From Acidimicrobiia bacterium (GTDB lineage: Bacteria > Actinomycetota > Acidimicrobiia > IMCC26256 > PALSA-610): DNA of 64,000 bases. A program made the position numbers and the translations under genes. The notes beneath the pieces are model-generated. The model was given only the letters and a program-made list of their open reading frames with translations, made no database searches and was not told the origin of the DNA. The DNA is taken from assembly GCA_036271555.1 (NCBI GenBank), contig DATBAK010000087.1, positions 1-64,000 on the forward strand, read 5' to 3'. Position 1 is the stretch's first letter; every line of letters starts with the position of its first letter. Of this stretch, positions 1-11,471 are shown in pieces.

Positions 1-321
1 ATCGCCGCGAATCGTGCCCGGCGCGGCCTCGCGGGGGTTCGTCGTGCCCATCAGCGTGCGCACGACCTTCCACGCCTCGGGTCCTTCGACCACCATCGCG
101 ACCAGCGGACCACCGGTGATGAACGACACGAGGTCGCCGAAGAACGGCTTGCCCTCATGTTCGGCGTAGTGCCGCTTCGCGGTCGCTTCGTCGAGCCGGC
201 GCAGCTCGAGCGCGCGCAGCGTGAGACCCTTCGCCTCGATGCGGCGCACGATCTCGCCGACGAGACGGCGACGCACCGCGTCGGGCTTGCAGAGAACGAG
301 TGTCTGTTCGGTGTCGCTCAT
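1..321 (-). CDS. ndk: Nucleoside diphosphate kinase (3' end outside window)
   Basis: Transfers the gamma-phosphate of ATP to nucleoside diphosphates in the cytoplasm. The 107 visible codons carry the N-terminal signature [11 protein letters not shown] and the [13 protein letters not shown] stretch of the family. The catalytic histidine, in the NxxHGSD motif, lies past the left edge and cannot be checked. The start is the ATG at 321. It is the last gene of a leftward valS-folC-ndk series, 235 bp beyond folC; that gap shows no convincing gene. This order is common in actinobacteria. Confidence 0.93.
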   Translation of the reverse strand, partial: MSDTEQTLVLCKPDAVRRRLVGEIVRRIEAKGLTLRALELRRLDEATAKRHYAEHEGKPFFGDLVSFITGGPLVAMVVEGPEAWKVVRTLMGTTNPREAAPGTIRGD

Positions 322-556
322 GCTGCTTCGCTTGCTCCTTCGCCCGCTTCCCGGAAGCGGCGAGCGTACGCGCACGCTCGCGGGCGAACCTCGACGCTCG
401 CTGCGCTCGCGCCTTCGGCCGCATGGGAATGAGGTCGGCCTCGGACCTCGATCGGACGCGGGAGGCTAGTGGCGGAGCCGGCGAGCGTTCAGATCGGAGA
501 CCGGGGCATCGCGCCGCGCCGCGACGGGCGAGCATGCGACCGTGTGATCGGGCGGT

Positions 557-1873
557 TCACGGCTTCACGAAAACGCCGCGTGCGGCGCCGACCGTGTACA
601 GCGAGCCGGTGACCACGATCTGGCCGTCCTCGGGTGTGGCCACGATCGCGGCTCCGATCGCGTCGCGCACAGTTTCGTGGATCTCGATCTGCTCCTCGTC
701 GAAACCCAGTTCCCGCGCGGCCGTGGCGACGATCTCAGGATCGAGCGCGCGCGGGCTCGGCGGCCGGCAGCACAGCAGGAGCGACGCGTCGTCGAGCCCG
801 AGCGCGGCGAGCATCTCGTGCGGTTCCTTCTCTGCGAGCAAGCCGACGACGAGCGTGCGCGCGGAGGCCGCGAACTCTTCGTCGAGCGCGGTGCGCAGCG
901 CGTTCGCGCCGGCGACGTTGTGCGCGCCGTCGAGCAGCACGAGTGGACGGCGCGCGACGACCTCGAGCCGTCCGGGTGAGCGCACCGCGGCGAAGCCGTC
1001 GGCGACGACCGTCGCAGGCAGGGGCGCGCCGACGAACGCTTCGGCCGCGGCAAGCGCGATCGCCGCGTTGTCGACCTGGTGGCGTCCGTGCAAGGGCAGG
1101 AACACCTCGGGGTAGCTGCCTTCGGGCGTCGAGAGGTCGACGAGGCGACCACCCATCGCGAGCTGTTGCGCGCGCACTCCGAAGTCTCGGTCGCGCAGGA
1201 TGACGCGCGCGGGTTCGCGCGCGAGGAAGTACGGGGTGAGATCGGGATCGGTCTCGCCGAGCACGAGCATCGAGCCGGGTTCGATGATGCCGGCCTTCTC
1301 CTGCGCGATGAGCTCGCGCGTCGGGCCGAGATATTCGACGTGGTCGATCGCGATGTTCGTGACGACCGCGACGCGCCCCTGCACGAGGTTCGTCGCGTCC
1401 CACGTACCGCCGACACCGACTTCGACGACCGCGACATCGACCGCGAGGTCGGCGAACCAGCGCAGCGCGGCCGCGGTGAGGATCTCGAAGTAGCTCGGCG
1501 GGTCGGACATCGACGGCTCGACCAACGCGACGAGCCGCAACAGGTCGTCGAGGTCGGCATCGCCGATCATCTCGTCGTTCCAGACGAGCCGTTCGTTGAT
1601 CCGTTCGAGGTTCGGGCTCGTGTACTGCCCGACCGAGAGCCCGAGCGCCCCGAGCAACGAGCTCACCATGCGCGTCGTCGAGGTCTTGCCGTTCGTGCCC
1701 GTGACGTGGATGACCGGCAGGTCGATCTCCGGCGAGCCCAGCAGCTCGAGCAGCGCGCGGATGCGATCGAGCGTCGGTGCCGTCGCGCGCCGCACCGATA
1801 CGGGCCGGCCGACGCCGGCCTCGAGGTTGACGTGGCTCGCCAGCCAGTCGCGCGGGTCGTTCGGAACGGTCAC
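557..1873 (-). CDS. folC: Folylpolyglutamate synthase / dihydrofolate synthase
   Basis: Adds glutamate to (dihydro)folate, an ATP-dependent Mur-ligase-type reaction in the cytoplasm. At 438 residues it has the usual length. It shows the P-loop TGTNGKTS (about residues 58-65), YTSPNLERINERL, the VVEVGVGGTWDATN and NIAIDHVEYLG motifs of the central domain, and LLDGAHN with VTGSLYTVG in the C-terminal domain. The GTG at 1873 is chosen because it lies 7 bp after the valS stop and just before the first family-like residues. A longer frame reaching 2155 only overlaps valS. It is probably cotranscribed with valS. Confidence 0.93.
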   Translation of the reverse strand: MTVPNDPRDWLASHVNLEAGVGRPVSVRRATAPTLDRIRALLELLGSPEIDLPVIHVTGTNGKTSTTRMVSSLLGALGLSVGQYTSPNLERINERLVWNDEMIGDADLDDLLRLVALVEPSMSDPPSYFEILTAAALRWFADLAVDVAVVEVGVGGTWDATNLVQGRVAVVTNIAIDHVEYLGPTRELIAQEKAGIIEPGSMLVLGETDPDLTPYFLAREPARVILRDRDFGVRAQQLAMGGRLVDLSTPEGSYPEVFLPLHGRHQVDNAAIALAAAEAFVGAPLPATVVADGFAAVRSPGRLEVVARRPLVLLDGAHNVAGANALRTALDEEFAASARTLVVGLLAEKEPHEMLAALGLDDASLLLCCRPPSPRALDPEIVATAARELGFDEEQIEIHETVRDAIGAAIVATPEDGQIVVTGSLYTVGAARGVFVKP

Positions 1874-1880
1874 CGACGGA

Positions 1881-4475
1881 TCACGCAGTCGGTTCGAGCG
1901 GCGCGAGCTCCACCGCGACGCCGACATCGCCGTCGCTCGCGACCGCGGTGACGAGCTCGGCGATCTTCCCGGCCTCGCGCACGTCGGAAGCCGCGGAGTG
2001 GAGCGCGGCGAGGCGCTCGGCCGTGTCGGAGACGACCGCGCGCACGACCGGCGACGCGAGCGAGCGCTTCTGGCTCGACTTCTCCTTGCGCACGTCGGAG
2101 AGCACGGCCGCCGCGACCTCGTACACGAGCACGAGGTCGTCGGTCGCGGCCACACCGTCGGGGTCGGGCCAGCTCGCGAGGTGCACCGAGCCGTCGTGCC
2201 ACCACGACCACGACTCCTCGGTCACGTACGGCACGAACGGCGCGAACAAGCGCAGCAACGCCGACAGCGCGTGTCGCAACGCGTACGCCGCCGACCGACC
2301 ACCCGCGTCGTCGGAGCCGCGGTACGCGCGCGCCTTCACGAGCTCGACGTAGTCGTCGCAGAACATCCAGAAGAACCGTTCGGTGCGCTCGAGCGCGCGC
2401 GCGTAGTCGTACTGCTCGAACGCGGTCGTCGCCTCGACGACGAGCGCGTCGAGCGCGACCAGCAACGAGCGGTCGAGACGATCGTCGAGGTGCGCAGGGT
2501 CGTCGAGCTGCGCGTCACCCTCCGGCGCGCTGCCGCACGTCGTGAGCACGAACTTCGACACGTTGAGGATCTTCGTCGCGAGCTTGCGCCCGACCTTCAG
2601 CTGGTTCTCGTCGAACGTGGTGTCGGTACCCGGTCGGCCCGACGCGGCCCAGTAGCGCACGCCGTCGGCGCCGTACTTGTCGAGCCATTCCATCGGTGTG
2701 ACGACATTGCCCTTCGACTTCGACATCTTCTTGCGATCGGGATCGAGCACCCATCCCGAGATCGCCGCGTTCTGCCACGGCAGGCAGCCGTGCTCGAGAT
2801 GCGAGCGCACGACCGTCGAGAACAACCAGGTGCGGATGATGTCGTGCGCCTGCGGACGTAGGTCCATCGGGAAGGTGCGTGCGAAGAAGTCGTCGTCCTC
2901 GACCCAGCGACACGCGATCTGCGGCGTGAGCGAGCTCGTCGCCCACGTGTCGAGCACATCGGGGTCCGCGGTGAATCCACCGGGCCGATCGCGCTGGGTC
3001 GCGATGTAGCCGGCAGGAACGTCGACCGCGGGGTCGATGGGGAGAATGTCCTCCGGTGGGAGCAATGGGGCGTCGTAATTCGGACGAAGTTCCTCATCGA
3101 GCGAATACCACACCGGGAACGGCACCCCGAAATATCGCTGTCGCGAGACCAGCCAGTCGCCGTTCAGGCCTTCGATCCACGATTCGTAGCGCTGGCGCAT
3201 GTAAGACGGGTACCAGTGCAGCTCCTTGCCCCGCTCGATGAGCGCGTCGCGCAATGCCGCATCTCGCCCTCCGTTGCGGATGTACCACTGGCGCGTCGTC
3301 ACGATCTCCAACGGACGCGAACCACGCTCGTAGAACTTCACCGCGTGCGTGATCGCGCGCAGGTCGCCGTCGAGCTCACCGGAGTCGCGCAGCAGCTCCG
3401 CGATGCGATTTCGGGCCTGTTTCATGGTTTTTCCGGCGATCTCCGCGTACGCGCCCACGCCCGCGTCGCTCAGCCCCGTCGGTGCGTCCGCCTTCAACCG
3501 ACCGTCGCGTTCGACGATCGCGCGCACCGGCAACTGCAGCTCGCGCCACCACGTCACGTCGGTCGTGTCGCCGAACGTGCAGATCATCGCGATGCCCGAG
3601 CCCTTGTCGGGTTCTGCCAGTCGATGCGCGAGCACCGGCACGCGCGCGCCGAACAACGGCGTGGTCACCTCGGCACCGAAGAGTGGTTGGTAGCGCGCGT
3701 CGTCGGGATGCGCGACGAGCGCGACGCACGCCGCGAGCAGCTCCGGTCGCGTCGTCTCGACCATCACATCGCCCTCACCGTCCGCGCGGTGAAACGCCAG
3801 ACGGTGGTATGCGCCCTCGATCTCACGATCTTCGAGCTCCGCCTGCGCGACCGCGGTGCGATCGTCGACGTCCCAGAGCGTGGGCGCTTCCGCCATGTAC
3901 GCCTCTCCTCGCGCGAGCTGCCGCAGGAACGCGCGCTGCGAAGCGCGTTGCGCGACGTCACCGATCGTGACGTACGGAGGTTCGTTCCAGTCGATCGACA
4001 ACCCGAGCCGGCGCCACATCGCTTCGAACTTCTTCTCGTCCTCGACGACGAGGCGCGCGCAGAGCTCGACGAAATTACGCCGAGAAATGGGCATTTCTCG
4101 GCTGTTCTTGTTTCGCTCGCCACTCTCCGGGGGAGAGAAGCTCGGTTCGTATGGGAGCTGGGGGTCGCACCGAACGCCGAAGTAGTTCTGCACGCGTCGT
4201 TCCGTTGCGAGACCGTTGTCGTCCCAGCCCATCGGATAGAAGACCGACAGCCCGCGCATGCGCCGGTATCGAGCGACCGTGTCGGTGTGGGTGAACGAGA
4301 AAACGTGACCGACATGCAGCGACCCGCTCACGGTGAGCGGAGGGGTGTCGATCGAATACACGTGCTCGCGCGGACGCGTGCGGTCGAAGCGGTAGACGCG
4401 ATCGACCTCCCACCGCTCCGACCAGCGGGCTTCGAGGCCCTCGAGGCCGGGACGTTCCGGGATGGCAGCAGGCAT
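1881..4475 (-). CDS. valS: Valyl-tRNA synthetase
   Basis: Charges tRNA-Val and edits misactivated threonine. The 864-residue class I synthetase has the HIGH-type motif HVGH at residues 54-57, the segment YPMGWDDNGLATERRVQNY (80-98) seen in the archaeal-like actinobacterial ValRS type, a CP1 editing region (about 190-400), and KMSKS at 583-587 followed by an anticodon-binding domain. It has no long C-terminal coiled coil like the E. coli enzyme, which fits this type. The start is the ATG at 4475. It is the first gene of the leftward series and divergent from the secreted CAP-domain gene. Confidence 0.95.
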   Translation of the reverse strand: MPAAIPERPGLEGLEARWSERWEVDRVYRFDRTRPREHVYSIDTPPLTVSGSLHVGHVFSFTHTDTVARYRRMRGLSVFYPMGWDDNGLATERRVQNYFGVRCDPQLPYEPSFSPPESGERNKNSREMPISRRNFVELCARLVVEDEKKFEAMWRRLGLSIDWNEPPYVTIGDVAQRASQRAFLRQLARGEAYMAEAPTLWDVDDRTAVAQAELEDREIEGAYHRLAFHRADGEGDVMVETTRPELLAACVALVAHPDDARYQPLFGAEVTTPLFGARVPVLAHRLAEPDKGSGIAMICTFGDTTDVTWWRELQLPVRAIVERDGRLKADAPTGLSDAGVGAYAEIAGKTMKQARNRIAELLRDSGELDGDLRAITHAVKFYERGSRPLEIVTTRQWYIRNGGRDAALRDALIERGKELHWYPSYMRQRYESWIEGLNGDWLVSRQRYFGVPFPVWYSLDEELRPNYDAPLLPPEDILPIDPAVDVPAGYIATQRDRPGGFTADPDVLDTWATSSLTPQIACRWVEDDDFFARTFPMDLRPQAHDIIRTWLFSTVVRSHLEHGCLPWQNAAISGWVLDPDRKKMSKSKGNVVTPMEWLDKYGADGVRYWAASGRPGTDTTFDENQLKVGRKLATKILNVSKFVLTTCGSAPEGDAQLDDPAHLDDRLDRSLLVALDALVVEATTAFEQYDYARALERTERFFWMFCDDYVELVKARAYRGSDDAGGRSAAYALRHALSALLRLFAPFVPYVTEESWSWWHDGSVHLASWPDPDGVAATDDLVLVYEVAAAVLSDVRKEKSSQKRSLASPVVRAVVSDTAERLAALHSAASDVREAGKIAELVTAVASDGDVGVAVELAPLEPTA

Positions 4476-4614
4476 GACGCTTCAGTCTAGAAGTGCGACT
4501 TCTTCACAAGAGGTGGTGAACACGCTGGTCGGCGGTTCCGAATTGCACGCTCCGTGGTACACGACTAGACCGAAGGGCGCCTCGGGCGGAGTGGCCGGGG
4601 ACGATTTTCTCCTG

Positions 4615-5994
4615 ATGCGTTCCCCGACACCAGCCCGCCGGGCCCGCACGTCGTTCGTCATCGCGCTCGTCGCGGCGATGCTCGGCATCTTCGCCGTCGT
4701 GTCGACGTCGGCTTCTTCGTCGACCGCGAGCAGCGCGAGCTATCTCGGTTCGGTCGCGCTCTCGCCGATCCGTCGCCCGATCACGGGCATGACGTCGACG
4801 CCGTCGGGCCGTGGCTACTGGCTCGCCGCCGACGACGGTGGCGTGTTCAGCTTCGGCGACGCGCGCTTCCACGGATCGACCGGCGGCATCCGCCTGAACC
4901 AGCCCGTCGTCGACATCGCGTCGAGCGCGAGCGGTGGCGGCTACTGGTTGGTCGCCTCCGACGGTGGCGTCTTCAGCTTCGGCGACGCGCACTTCTACGG
5001 ATCGACCGGCGCCATCCGCCTCTACCGCCCGATCGTCGGCATGGCCCGCACGCCGAGCGGTCACGGCTACTGGATGGTCGCCTCCGACGGCGGCATCTTC
5101 TCCTTCGGCGACGCGCACTTCTACGGATCGACGGGCGGGCTGAAGCTCTACCGGCCGATCGTCGGCATGGCCGCGACACCGAGTGGCCACGGCTACTGGT
5201 TGGTCGCCTCCGACGGCGGCATCTTCTCGTTCGGTGACGCACGCTTCTACGGATCGACCGGTGGGCGCGCGCTCGCGTCGCCGATCGTCGGCATCAACCG
5301 ATCCGCGCACGGACGCGGGTACTGGTTGGTCGCGCACAACGGCAACGTGTTCGGCTTCGGCGACGCGCGCGTGCTCGGTCAGGGCGGCGGCTCGTCGATG
5401 CTCTCGCCGACGGTTGCGACCGCGGCGTCGCCGGGCGGCGGTTACTGGCTCGGCACCGAGGACGGCGGCGTGTACACCGCGACCGCCGCGGGTCAGTGGG
5501 TCGCCGATCCGCACGACGGCGGCACGCCCGCGCAGCGGATCTCGAAGGAGCTCTACTACCGCGCGAACGAAGAACGTCGTGCGCGCGGTCTCAACCCGTT
5601 GTCGTGGGACTCGCAGCTGTCGGGCCTCGCGACGAGCTGGTCGACGACGATGGCCGGCACCGGATCCTTCTCGCACCGCAACCTCAGCGCGCTGTTCGGC
5701 TCGCCGTCGTACGCCGACCGCTATCGCACGCTCGAAGAGAACATCTTCGAGGGCAACGGCTCGTTCGGCACCGCGGGCTCCGCGCACGTCGCGCTGATGA
5801 ACTCGCCGCCGCACCGCGCCGCGCTGCTCAACCCCGGGCTCACGTCGCTCGGCGTGGGCGCGTACTGCAACAGCGGCACGCTCTACGTCACCGAGGACTT
5901 CGGCACCTGGGTCGGCCGGCCCGCGCCTCCCGCGGGCGCGATCCCGCCGCTCGAGCCGTTCGTGCGCGACGACCACGCCGGGGTGCCGTGCTGA
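4615..5994 (+). CDS. Secreted repeat protein with C-terminal CAP/SCP domain
   Basis: The predicted product is an exported 459-residue protein. Residues 1-35 form a signal or anchor segment (RTSFVIALVAAMLGIFAVV). Five or six repeats of about 42 residues follow (about 45-285), each with a GYWLVASDGGIFSFGDA-like core and usually FYGSTG, which suggests a beta-propeller-like array. Residues about 305-440 resemble a CAP domain: RISKELYYRANEERRARGLNPL, then SFSHRN and LEENI, then NSPPHRAALLNPGLTSLGVG. The start is taken at the ATG at 4615 because the signal peptide begins there; an open frame continues upstream to 4462 but overlaps the divergent valS start. The function is unknown; CAP domains occur in secreted wall-associated or lipid-binding proteins. 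Confidence 0.85.
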   Translation: MRSPTPARRARTSFVIALVAAMLGIFAVVSTSASSSTASSASYLGSVALSPIRRPITGMTSTPSGRGYWLAADDGGVFSFGDARFHGSTGGIRLNQPVVDIASSASGGGYWLVASDGGVFSFGDAHFYGSTGAIRLYRPIVGMARTPSGHGYWMVASDGGIFSFGDAHFYGSTGGLKLYRPIVGMAATPSGHGYWLVASDGGIFSFGDARFYGSTGGRALASPIVGINRSAHGRGYWLVAHNGNVFGFGDARVLGQGGGSSMLSPTVATAASPGGGYWLGTEDGGVYTATAAGQWVADPHDGGTPAQRISKELYYRANEERRARGLNPLSWDSQLSGLATSWSTTMAGTGSFSHRNLSALFGSPSYADRYRTLEENIFEGNGSFGTAGSAHVALMNSPPHRAALLNPGLTSLGVGAYCNSGTLYVTEDFGTWVGRPAPPAGAIPPLEPFVRDDHAGVPC

Positions 5995-6065
5995 GGCGGT
6001 TCCCGCCTCGACCTGGCTCCTGATCCAGCCTCACCCCGGCTCCTCGTCGTACGTTTGCTTCGCAT

Positions 6066-7141
6066 ATGCGGCGGACGCATGACCAGGGCGGGGTGGGCGG
6101 GCGTTCGCGTGCAGATCTGAATGCCGCGCTCGCCGCGCTCGCCGCGCTCGCCGCGCTCGCGGTGCTCGCCGCGGGTTGCACGTCGCACGCGCACGCGACA
6201 CCGCGCGCGGACGCGGCGCGGTTCGAGATCGCGCCGGTCACGCGCGTGACCAACCCCCGTGCCACGCACCCCAGGTGTACTCCGGCATGGAGCAGAAGTG
6301 CCTGACTCTGAGCGCGGCGATCGCGCGCACCACGGATGTCGTCGACGCGACGGTGATGTACGACTCCAGCCAAGCGAGCTGGTTCGTCGCGGTCACGCTC
6401 GACGCCGCCGCGAACGCGAGGATCGCGGCGCGGTCGCAGTCGGCGAGCGCGTCTCCGCAGTTCGCCGAGATCGCGACCCTCGTCGACGCCCGGGTCGTGC
6501 AAGTGAGCCCCCTCGTCGCGAGCGGGCAGCGTCTGCTCATCGCGTCGACGAACCGCGCCGACGCGATCGCGCGGGCGCAGCGGATCACCGGGCGCACACC
6601 GACGGTGCAGGGCGGGCCGCACGATGCCGAGCTCACGCTCGGCGATCACTGGCACGTCGCGCTCGGCGTCGACGACTGCGGCGCGTGGGTCCCGAATTGG
6701 AGCTGGGCGCCCGGGAACGTCACGAACGGGTCGGCGGTCGGCGCGGGCGCGCCCGCGCGCGCGGGCTCGAACGGCCAGGTCTACGCGGGATTGCACAGCC
6801 ACGGCGACGGGCTCATCCACCTCGAGCCTTCGACGACCCAGGAGACGGGCGCGCACGCGACCCTCGGTCTCTACTTCCGCTACGGCGGCTGGCAGGTGAG
6901 TGAGGGCGCGATCGACTTCGTGAACGTGCACGAGCAGAACGGCAACTCGTGCGACGGGAAGCCCGGTGTGCTGCGGTGGTCCGTGAACGGCGTCGAGCAG
7001 CACGGCGATCCCGCGAGCTACCGGCTCCACGACGGCGACACCATCGCGCTCGTGTTCAACACGGCCGACGCCGCGCTGCCGCCGAAGTCGGCCGTGCCGT
7101 CGTACGCGACGCTGCGGCAGATCCTCGGCCTCGCGCCGTAG
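6066..7141 (+). pseudogene. Lipoprotein gene interrupted by an apparent 1-base frameshift
   Basis: An ATG at 6066 opens a frame with a lipoprotein signal ending LAVLAAGC, coded across a 9-bp tandem repeat (about 6128-6159). That frame runs into non-protein-like sequence after about 6245. A second frame (2 mod 3) then carries the mature domain to the stop at 7141. It includes MEQKCLTLSAAIARTT, an SecDF-like segment of alternating strands, and a beta-rich C-terminal half (HVALGVDDCGAWVPNW, GLHSHGDGLIHLEP). One extra C in the five-C run near 6247-6251 would join the frames as ...TNPPCHAPQVYSG. It may be a true pseudogene or an assembly error. The family was not recognised. Confidence 0.7.
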
Positions 7142-7213
7142 GACCGCGGATCGTCACGAGGCGCCGACGCGAGAGGCGGTCGCGCGATGCGCGTCGGGCA
7201 GAATGCCGGGGCG

Positions 7214-7996
7214 ATGGACGTGGCACTGCGGCTCGACGACGTGCACCTGACGATCGGCGACACGACCGTGCTGCGCGGCGTGAGCCTCGTCGTCGAGCCC
7301 GCGCAGCGCTGGGTGATCCTCGGCGCGAACGGCGCGGGCAAGACGACGCTGCTCCGCATCGCCGCGCTCTACCAGCACCCGAGCCGCGGGACCGTCGACG
7401 TGCTCGGGCAGCGGCTCGGCCGCACCGACGTGCGCACGCTGCGCGAGCGCATCGCGTTCTCGTCCCCCGCGATCGCCGACAAGCTCGAGGCGAGCATGAC
7501 CGCGACCGAAGCGGTGATGACCGCGAAGTTCGCGGCGCTCGCGCCGTGGTGGCATCGCTACGACCACGCCGACCGCGCCCGTGCGGTGTCGTTGCTCGAA
7601 CGCTTCGGTTGCGGCGCGCTCGCGGAGCACCGCTTCCCCACCCTGTCGGCCGGTGAGCGTCAGCGGGTGTTGCTCGCGCGGGCGCTGATGCGTGATCCCG
7701 AGCTCCTGCTGCTCGACGAGCCGACCGCGGGCCTCGACATCGGCGGCCGCGAGCAGCTGCTCGCCGATCTCAGCGCCATCGCGTCACGACCGGGCGCCGC
7801 GCCCGTCGTCCTCGTCACGCACCACCTCGAGGAGATCCCGCCCGCATTCACGCACGCGCTCGTGCTGCGCAACGGTGTCGCCATCGGATCGGGCCCGATC
7901 GCCGACACGCTGACCGACGACGTGCTCACCGAGTGCTTCGGCGTGCGGTTGCGCGTCGAGCACGCAGCCGGCCGCTACACCGCCCGGCTCGCCTGA
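7214..7996 (+). CDS. ABC transporter ATP-binding protein
   Basis: A single-domain ABC ATPase of about 260 residues. Motifs are Walker A GANGAGKTT, signature LSAGERQR, Walker B LLLLDEPTAGLD and the H-loop VTHHLEE. No permease or binding protein is next to it, so the substrate cannot be assigned; the layout resembles orphan ATPases of the YlmA/ModF type. The ATG at 7214 is preferred over an upstream in-frame start at 7187 because homology begins at VALRLDDVHLTIGD. It converges on clpX with a strong hairpin between. Confidence 0.85.
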   Translation: MDVALRLDDVHLTIGDTTVLRGVSLVVEPAQRWVILGANGAGKTTLLRIAALYQHPSRGTVDVLGQRLGRTDVRTLRERIAFSSPAIADKLEASMTATEAVMTAKFAALAPWWHRYDHADRARAVSLLERFGCGALAEHRFPTLSAGERQRVLLARALMRDPELLLLDEPTAGLDIGGREQLLADLSAIASRPGAAPVVLVTHHLEEIPPAFTHALVLRNGVAIGSGPIADTLTDDVLTECFGVRLRVEHAAGRYTARLA

Positions 7997-8067
7997 CCCG
8001 CGCCGTCCTCGAACGGACGGCTGACGTGCCGACGTCAGCGCATCGCGCGGCTTCGGTCGATCGCTCC

Positions 8068-8110
8068 GTGGTACTGCGTTATCGGCGTATAGCCGAGAAA
8101 CGCAGTACCA

Positions 8111-8111
<1 letters not shown>
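8068..8111. terminator. Bidirectional hairpin between the ABC ATPase and clpX
   Basis: A 13-bp perfect outer stem (8068-8080 with 8099-8111) has a further 5-bp inner stem (8082-8086 with 8092-8096) closing a GTATA loop. The right arm touches the clpX stop codon at 8111-8113. It sits between convergent genes, so it probably terminates both. There is no clear U-tract, which is usual in high-GC actinobacteria. Confidence 0.75.
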
Positions 8112-9364
<1,253 letters not shown>

Positions 9365-9394
9365 GACGAGTGCCTCCTCCCCGACTTCTCGAAC

Positions 9395-10027
9395 TTATTT
9401 GTCGGTGCCCTCGGCGGTCGGTACGGCCGCCAGCTCACGGTTGCTGATGACCTCGTCGACGAGGCCGTAGACCTTCGCCTCTTCGGCACTCATGATGAAG
9501 TCGCGGTCGGTGTCCTTGCTGACCCGCTCGACCGTCTGTCCGCTGTGGAACGCGAGCATCTCGTCGAGGAGCTCGCGCATGCGCACGATCTCCTTGGCCT
9601 GGATCTCGATGTCGACGGCCTGACCGGCCGCGCCACCGTGGGGCTGGTGGATGAGCACGCGGGCGTGCGGCAGCACGAAGCGCTTGCCCGCGGTGCCCGA
9701 CGCGAGCAGCACGGCCGCGGCCGACGCGGCCTGGCCCACGCAGATCGTCGAGACGTCGCAGCGGATGTACTGCATCGTGTCGTAGATCGCGAACAGGCCG
9801 GTGATCTCGCCGCCCGGCGAGTTGATGTACATCATCACGTCCTTGTCCGGGTCCTCCGACTCGAGGTGGAGGAGCTGGGCGATGATGATGTTGCTCACCG
9901 TGTCGTCGAGGGGCGTGCCGAGGAAGATGATGCGGTCCTTCAGCAGGCGCGAGAAGATGTCGCGCGTCTCCCGACCCCGAGGCGTGTCCTCGGTCACGTA
10001 GGGCATGTACAGGTTCTGGGAGCTCAC
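9395..10027 (-). CDS. clpP: ATP-dependent Clp protease proteolytic subunit
   Basis: The serine peptidase chamber that works with ClpX. The 210 residues carry the catalytic triad: Ser102 in GQAASAAA, His127 in LIHQPHGG, and Asp176 in KDTDRD (spaced from the histidine as in E. coli ClpP). It also has the YINSPGG loop and the C-terminal VYGLVDEVI. The start overlaps the tig stop by 4 bp (ATGA), pointing to translational coupling. The N-terminal extension is short, so processing, if any, removes few residues. Confidence 0.97.
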   Translation of the reverse strand: MSSQNLYMPYVTEDTPRGRETRDIFSRLLKDRIIFLGTPLDDTVSNIIIAQLLHLESEDPDKDVMMYINSPGGEITGLFAIYDTMQYIRCDVSTICVGQAASAAAVLLASGTAGKRFVLPHARVLIHQPHGGAAGQAVDIEIQAKEIVRMRELLDEMLAFHSGQTVERVSKDTDRDFIMSAEEAKVYGLVDEVISNRELAAVPTAEGTDK

Positions 10028-11403
10028 GCTTCCGGACTCTCCTCGATTGCGGACGGTTCGACGGCTTCGGCCTCGGATGGCGTCGTCTCCGGCAGGCTCA
10101 GATCGATGGCGTTGCCCGACTCGTCGACGACTTTCGCGTGCTCGACCAGGAACTCGAGTGCCTTCCCGCGGGCGATTTCAGAGCGTACCGCCTCCAGGAC
10201 CCCTCGCTGTTCGAGGTCGCGACGCACCTTCGCCGCCTTCTGGTTGTTGCGTTCGGCGATCCGGGCGACCTCGGTGTCGAGCTCGTCGTCGCTCGCCTCG
10301 ATCGCCTCCTGCGCGACGACCGCGCGCAGTGCGAGGTCGGCGAGCACGGCCCGCCCGGCGCCCTCGCGCATCTCGTCGACGAAGTCCTTGACCTCGCGTC
10401 CCGTCGCCGCGAGGTACTGCTCGATCGTGAGCCCGCGGTGCTGCAGCTGGTGCAGCAGATCGTGCATGCGCTGCTCGAGCTCGCTCTCGACGAGCGGCGC
10501 GGGCGGCAGCAGCGGCACGAGGTCGGCGGCCGCCTGCAACACGCGATCGCGCACCGCCATCTGCGCCTGCATGCGCGCAACCAGCTCGATGCGCTTGCGG
10601 ACGTCGGTGCGGAGCTCGTCGACGGTCTCGAACTCGCTCACCTCGGTGACCCACGCGTCGGTCACCTCGGGCATGACCTTCTTCTTCGACTCCTTGACGA
10701 TCACGCGGAACGTCGCGGCCTTGCCACCGAGCTCGCCGAAGCGCTCGGGCAGATCGTCGGTGAACTCGAGGATCGAGCCGGGCTTCGAGCCGTGCAGCTG
10801 CGCGTCGAGCGACGGCACGACGTTGTCGCTGCCGACCTCGTAGAGGAAGTCGCTGACGACGAGCCCGTCGACTTCTTCTCCGTCGATCGCGCCGCGGATG
10901 TCGATCGTCGCGTAGTCGCCGTCGGTGAGCGGGTCCTCGGAGTCGGCGAGCTCCGCGGAGCGCTCGCGCAGCAGGTCGACCTGACGGTCGACGTCCTCGT
11001 CGGTCGCGTCCTCCCACGGAAGCGTGATCGTGAGCTCGTCGTAACCGACCAGCTTCACGACCGGACGAATCTCGACGACCGCGTCGAACTCGACGTCGCC
11101 CTCTTCACGGCCCGCGGTGATCTCGATCGACGGCGCCGCGATCGGGTCGACGCCTTCGCTCTCGACCGCGTCGGCGTAGTAGTTCGGCAGCGAGTCCTGC
11201 AGCGCCTGGCGGCGCGCGGCCTCGGTGCCGAGCCGGGCCTCGAGCAGACGGCGGGGCGCCTTGCCCGGACGGAAGCCGGGGATGCGCACCTCATGGGCGA
11301 GTGTGCGGAAGGCCGCGTCCAGCGCGCGCTCGAACTCGTCGGCCGGCACCGCCACGTGCAGCTTGACCTTGTTCTCCTCGAGCGGCTCGACCGTCGTCTG
11401 CAT
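10024..11403 (-). CDS. tig: Trigger factor
   Basis: The ribosome-bound chaperone with peptidyl-prolyl isomerase activity. The 459 residues show the ribosome-docking signature GFRPGKAP near residue 45, a central FKBP-like PPIase domain (about 150-240, with [19 protein letters not shown]), and a helical C-terminal domain ending in an acidic, alanine-rich tail. It is the first gene of tig-clpP-clpX, with its stop overlapping the clpP start. It is divergent from an SDR gene across 68 bp. Confidence 0.95.
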   Translation of the reverse strand: MQTTVEPLEENKVKLHVAVPADEFERALDAAFRTLAHEVRIPGFRPGKAPRRLLEARLGTEAARRQALQDSLPNYYADAVESEGVDPIAAPSIEITAGREEGDVEFDAVVEIRPVVKLVGYDELTITLPWEDATDEDVDRQVDLLRERSAELADSEDPLTDGDYATIDIRGAIDGEEVDGLVVSDFLYEVGSDNVVPSLDAQLHGSKPGSILEFTDDLPERFGELGGKAATFRVIVKESKKKVMPEVTDAWVTEVSEFETVDELRTDVRKRIELVARMQAQMAVRDRVLQAAADLVPLLPPAPLVESELEQRMHDLLHQLQHRGLTIEQYLAATGREVKDFVDEMREGAGRAVLADLALRAVVAQEAIEASDDELDTEVARIAERNNQKAAKVRRDLEQRGVLEAVRSEIARGKALEFLVEHAKVVDESGNAIDLSLPETTPSEAEAVEPSAIEESPEA

Positions 11404-11471
11404 GAGGGGGAGGAGTGTAATGGGCGGGGTCGCCCATCCCCGTCTCGTTCCGCCTCGTTACCGTTCCGGTC

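Noticed and set aside
360-425. A further copy of the gene-end repeat between ndk and folC
   Set aside because: CGCTCGCTGCGCTCGCG is similar but lacks the TGGTCGC part and the mirror core, so it is not counted.
6121-6170. A possible microsatellite or CRISPR-like array of CGCCGCGCT units
   Set aside because: It is a 9-bp tandem within a signal peptide (LAALAALAAL), without spacers.
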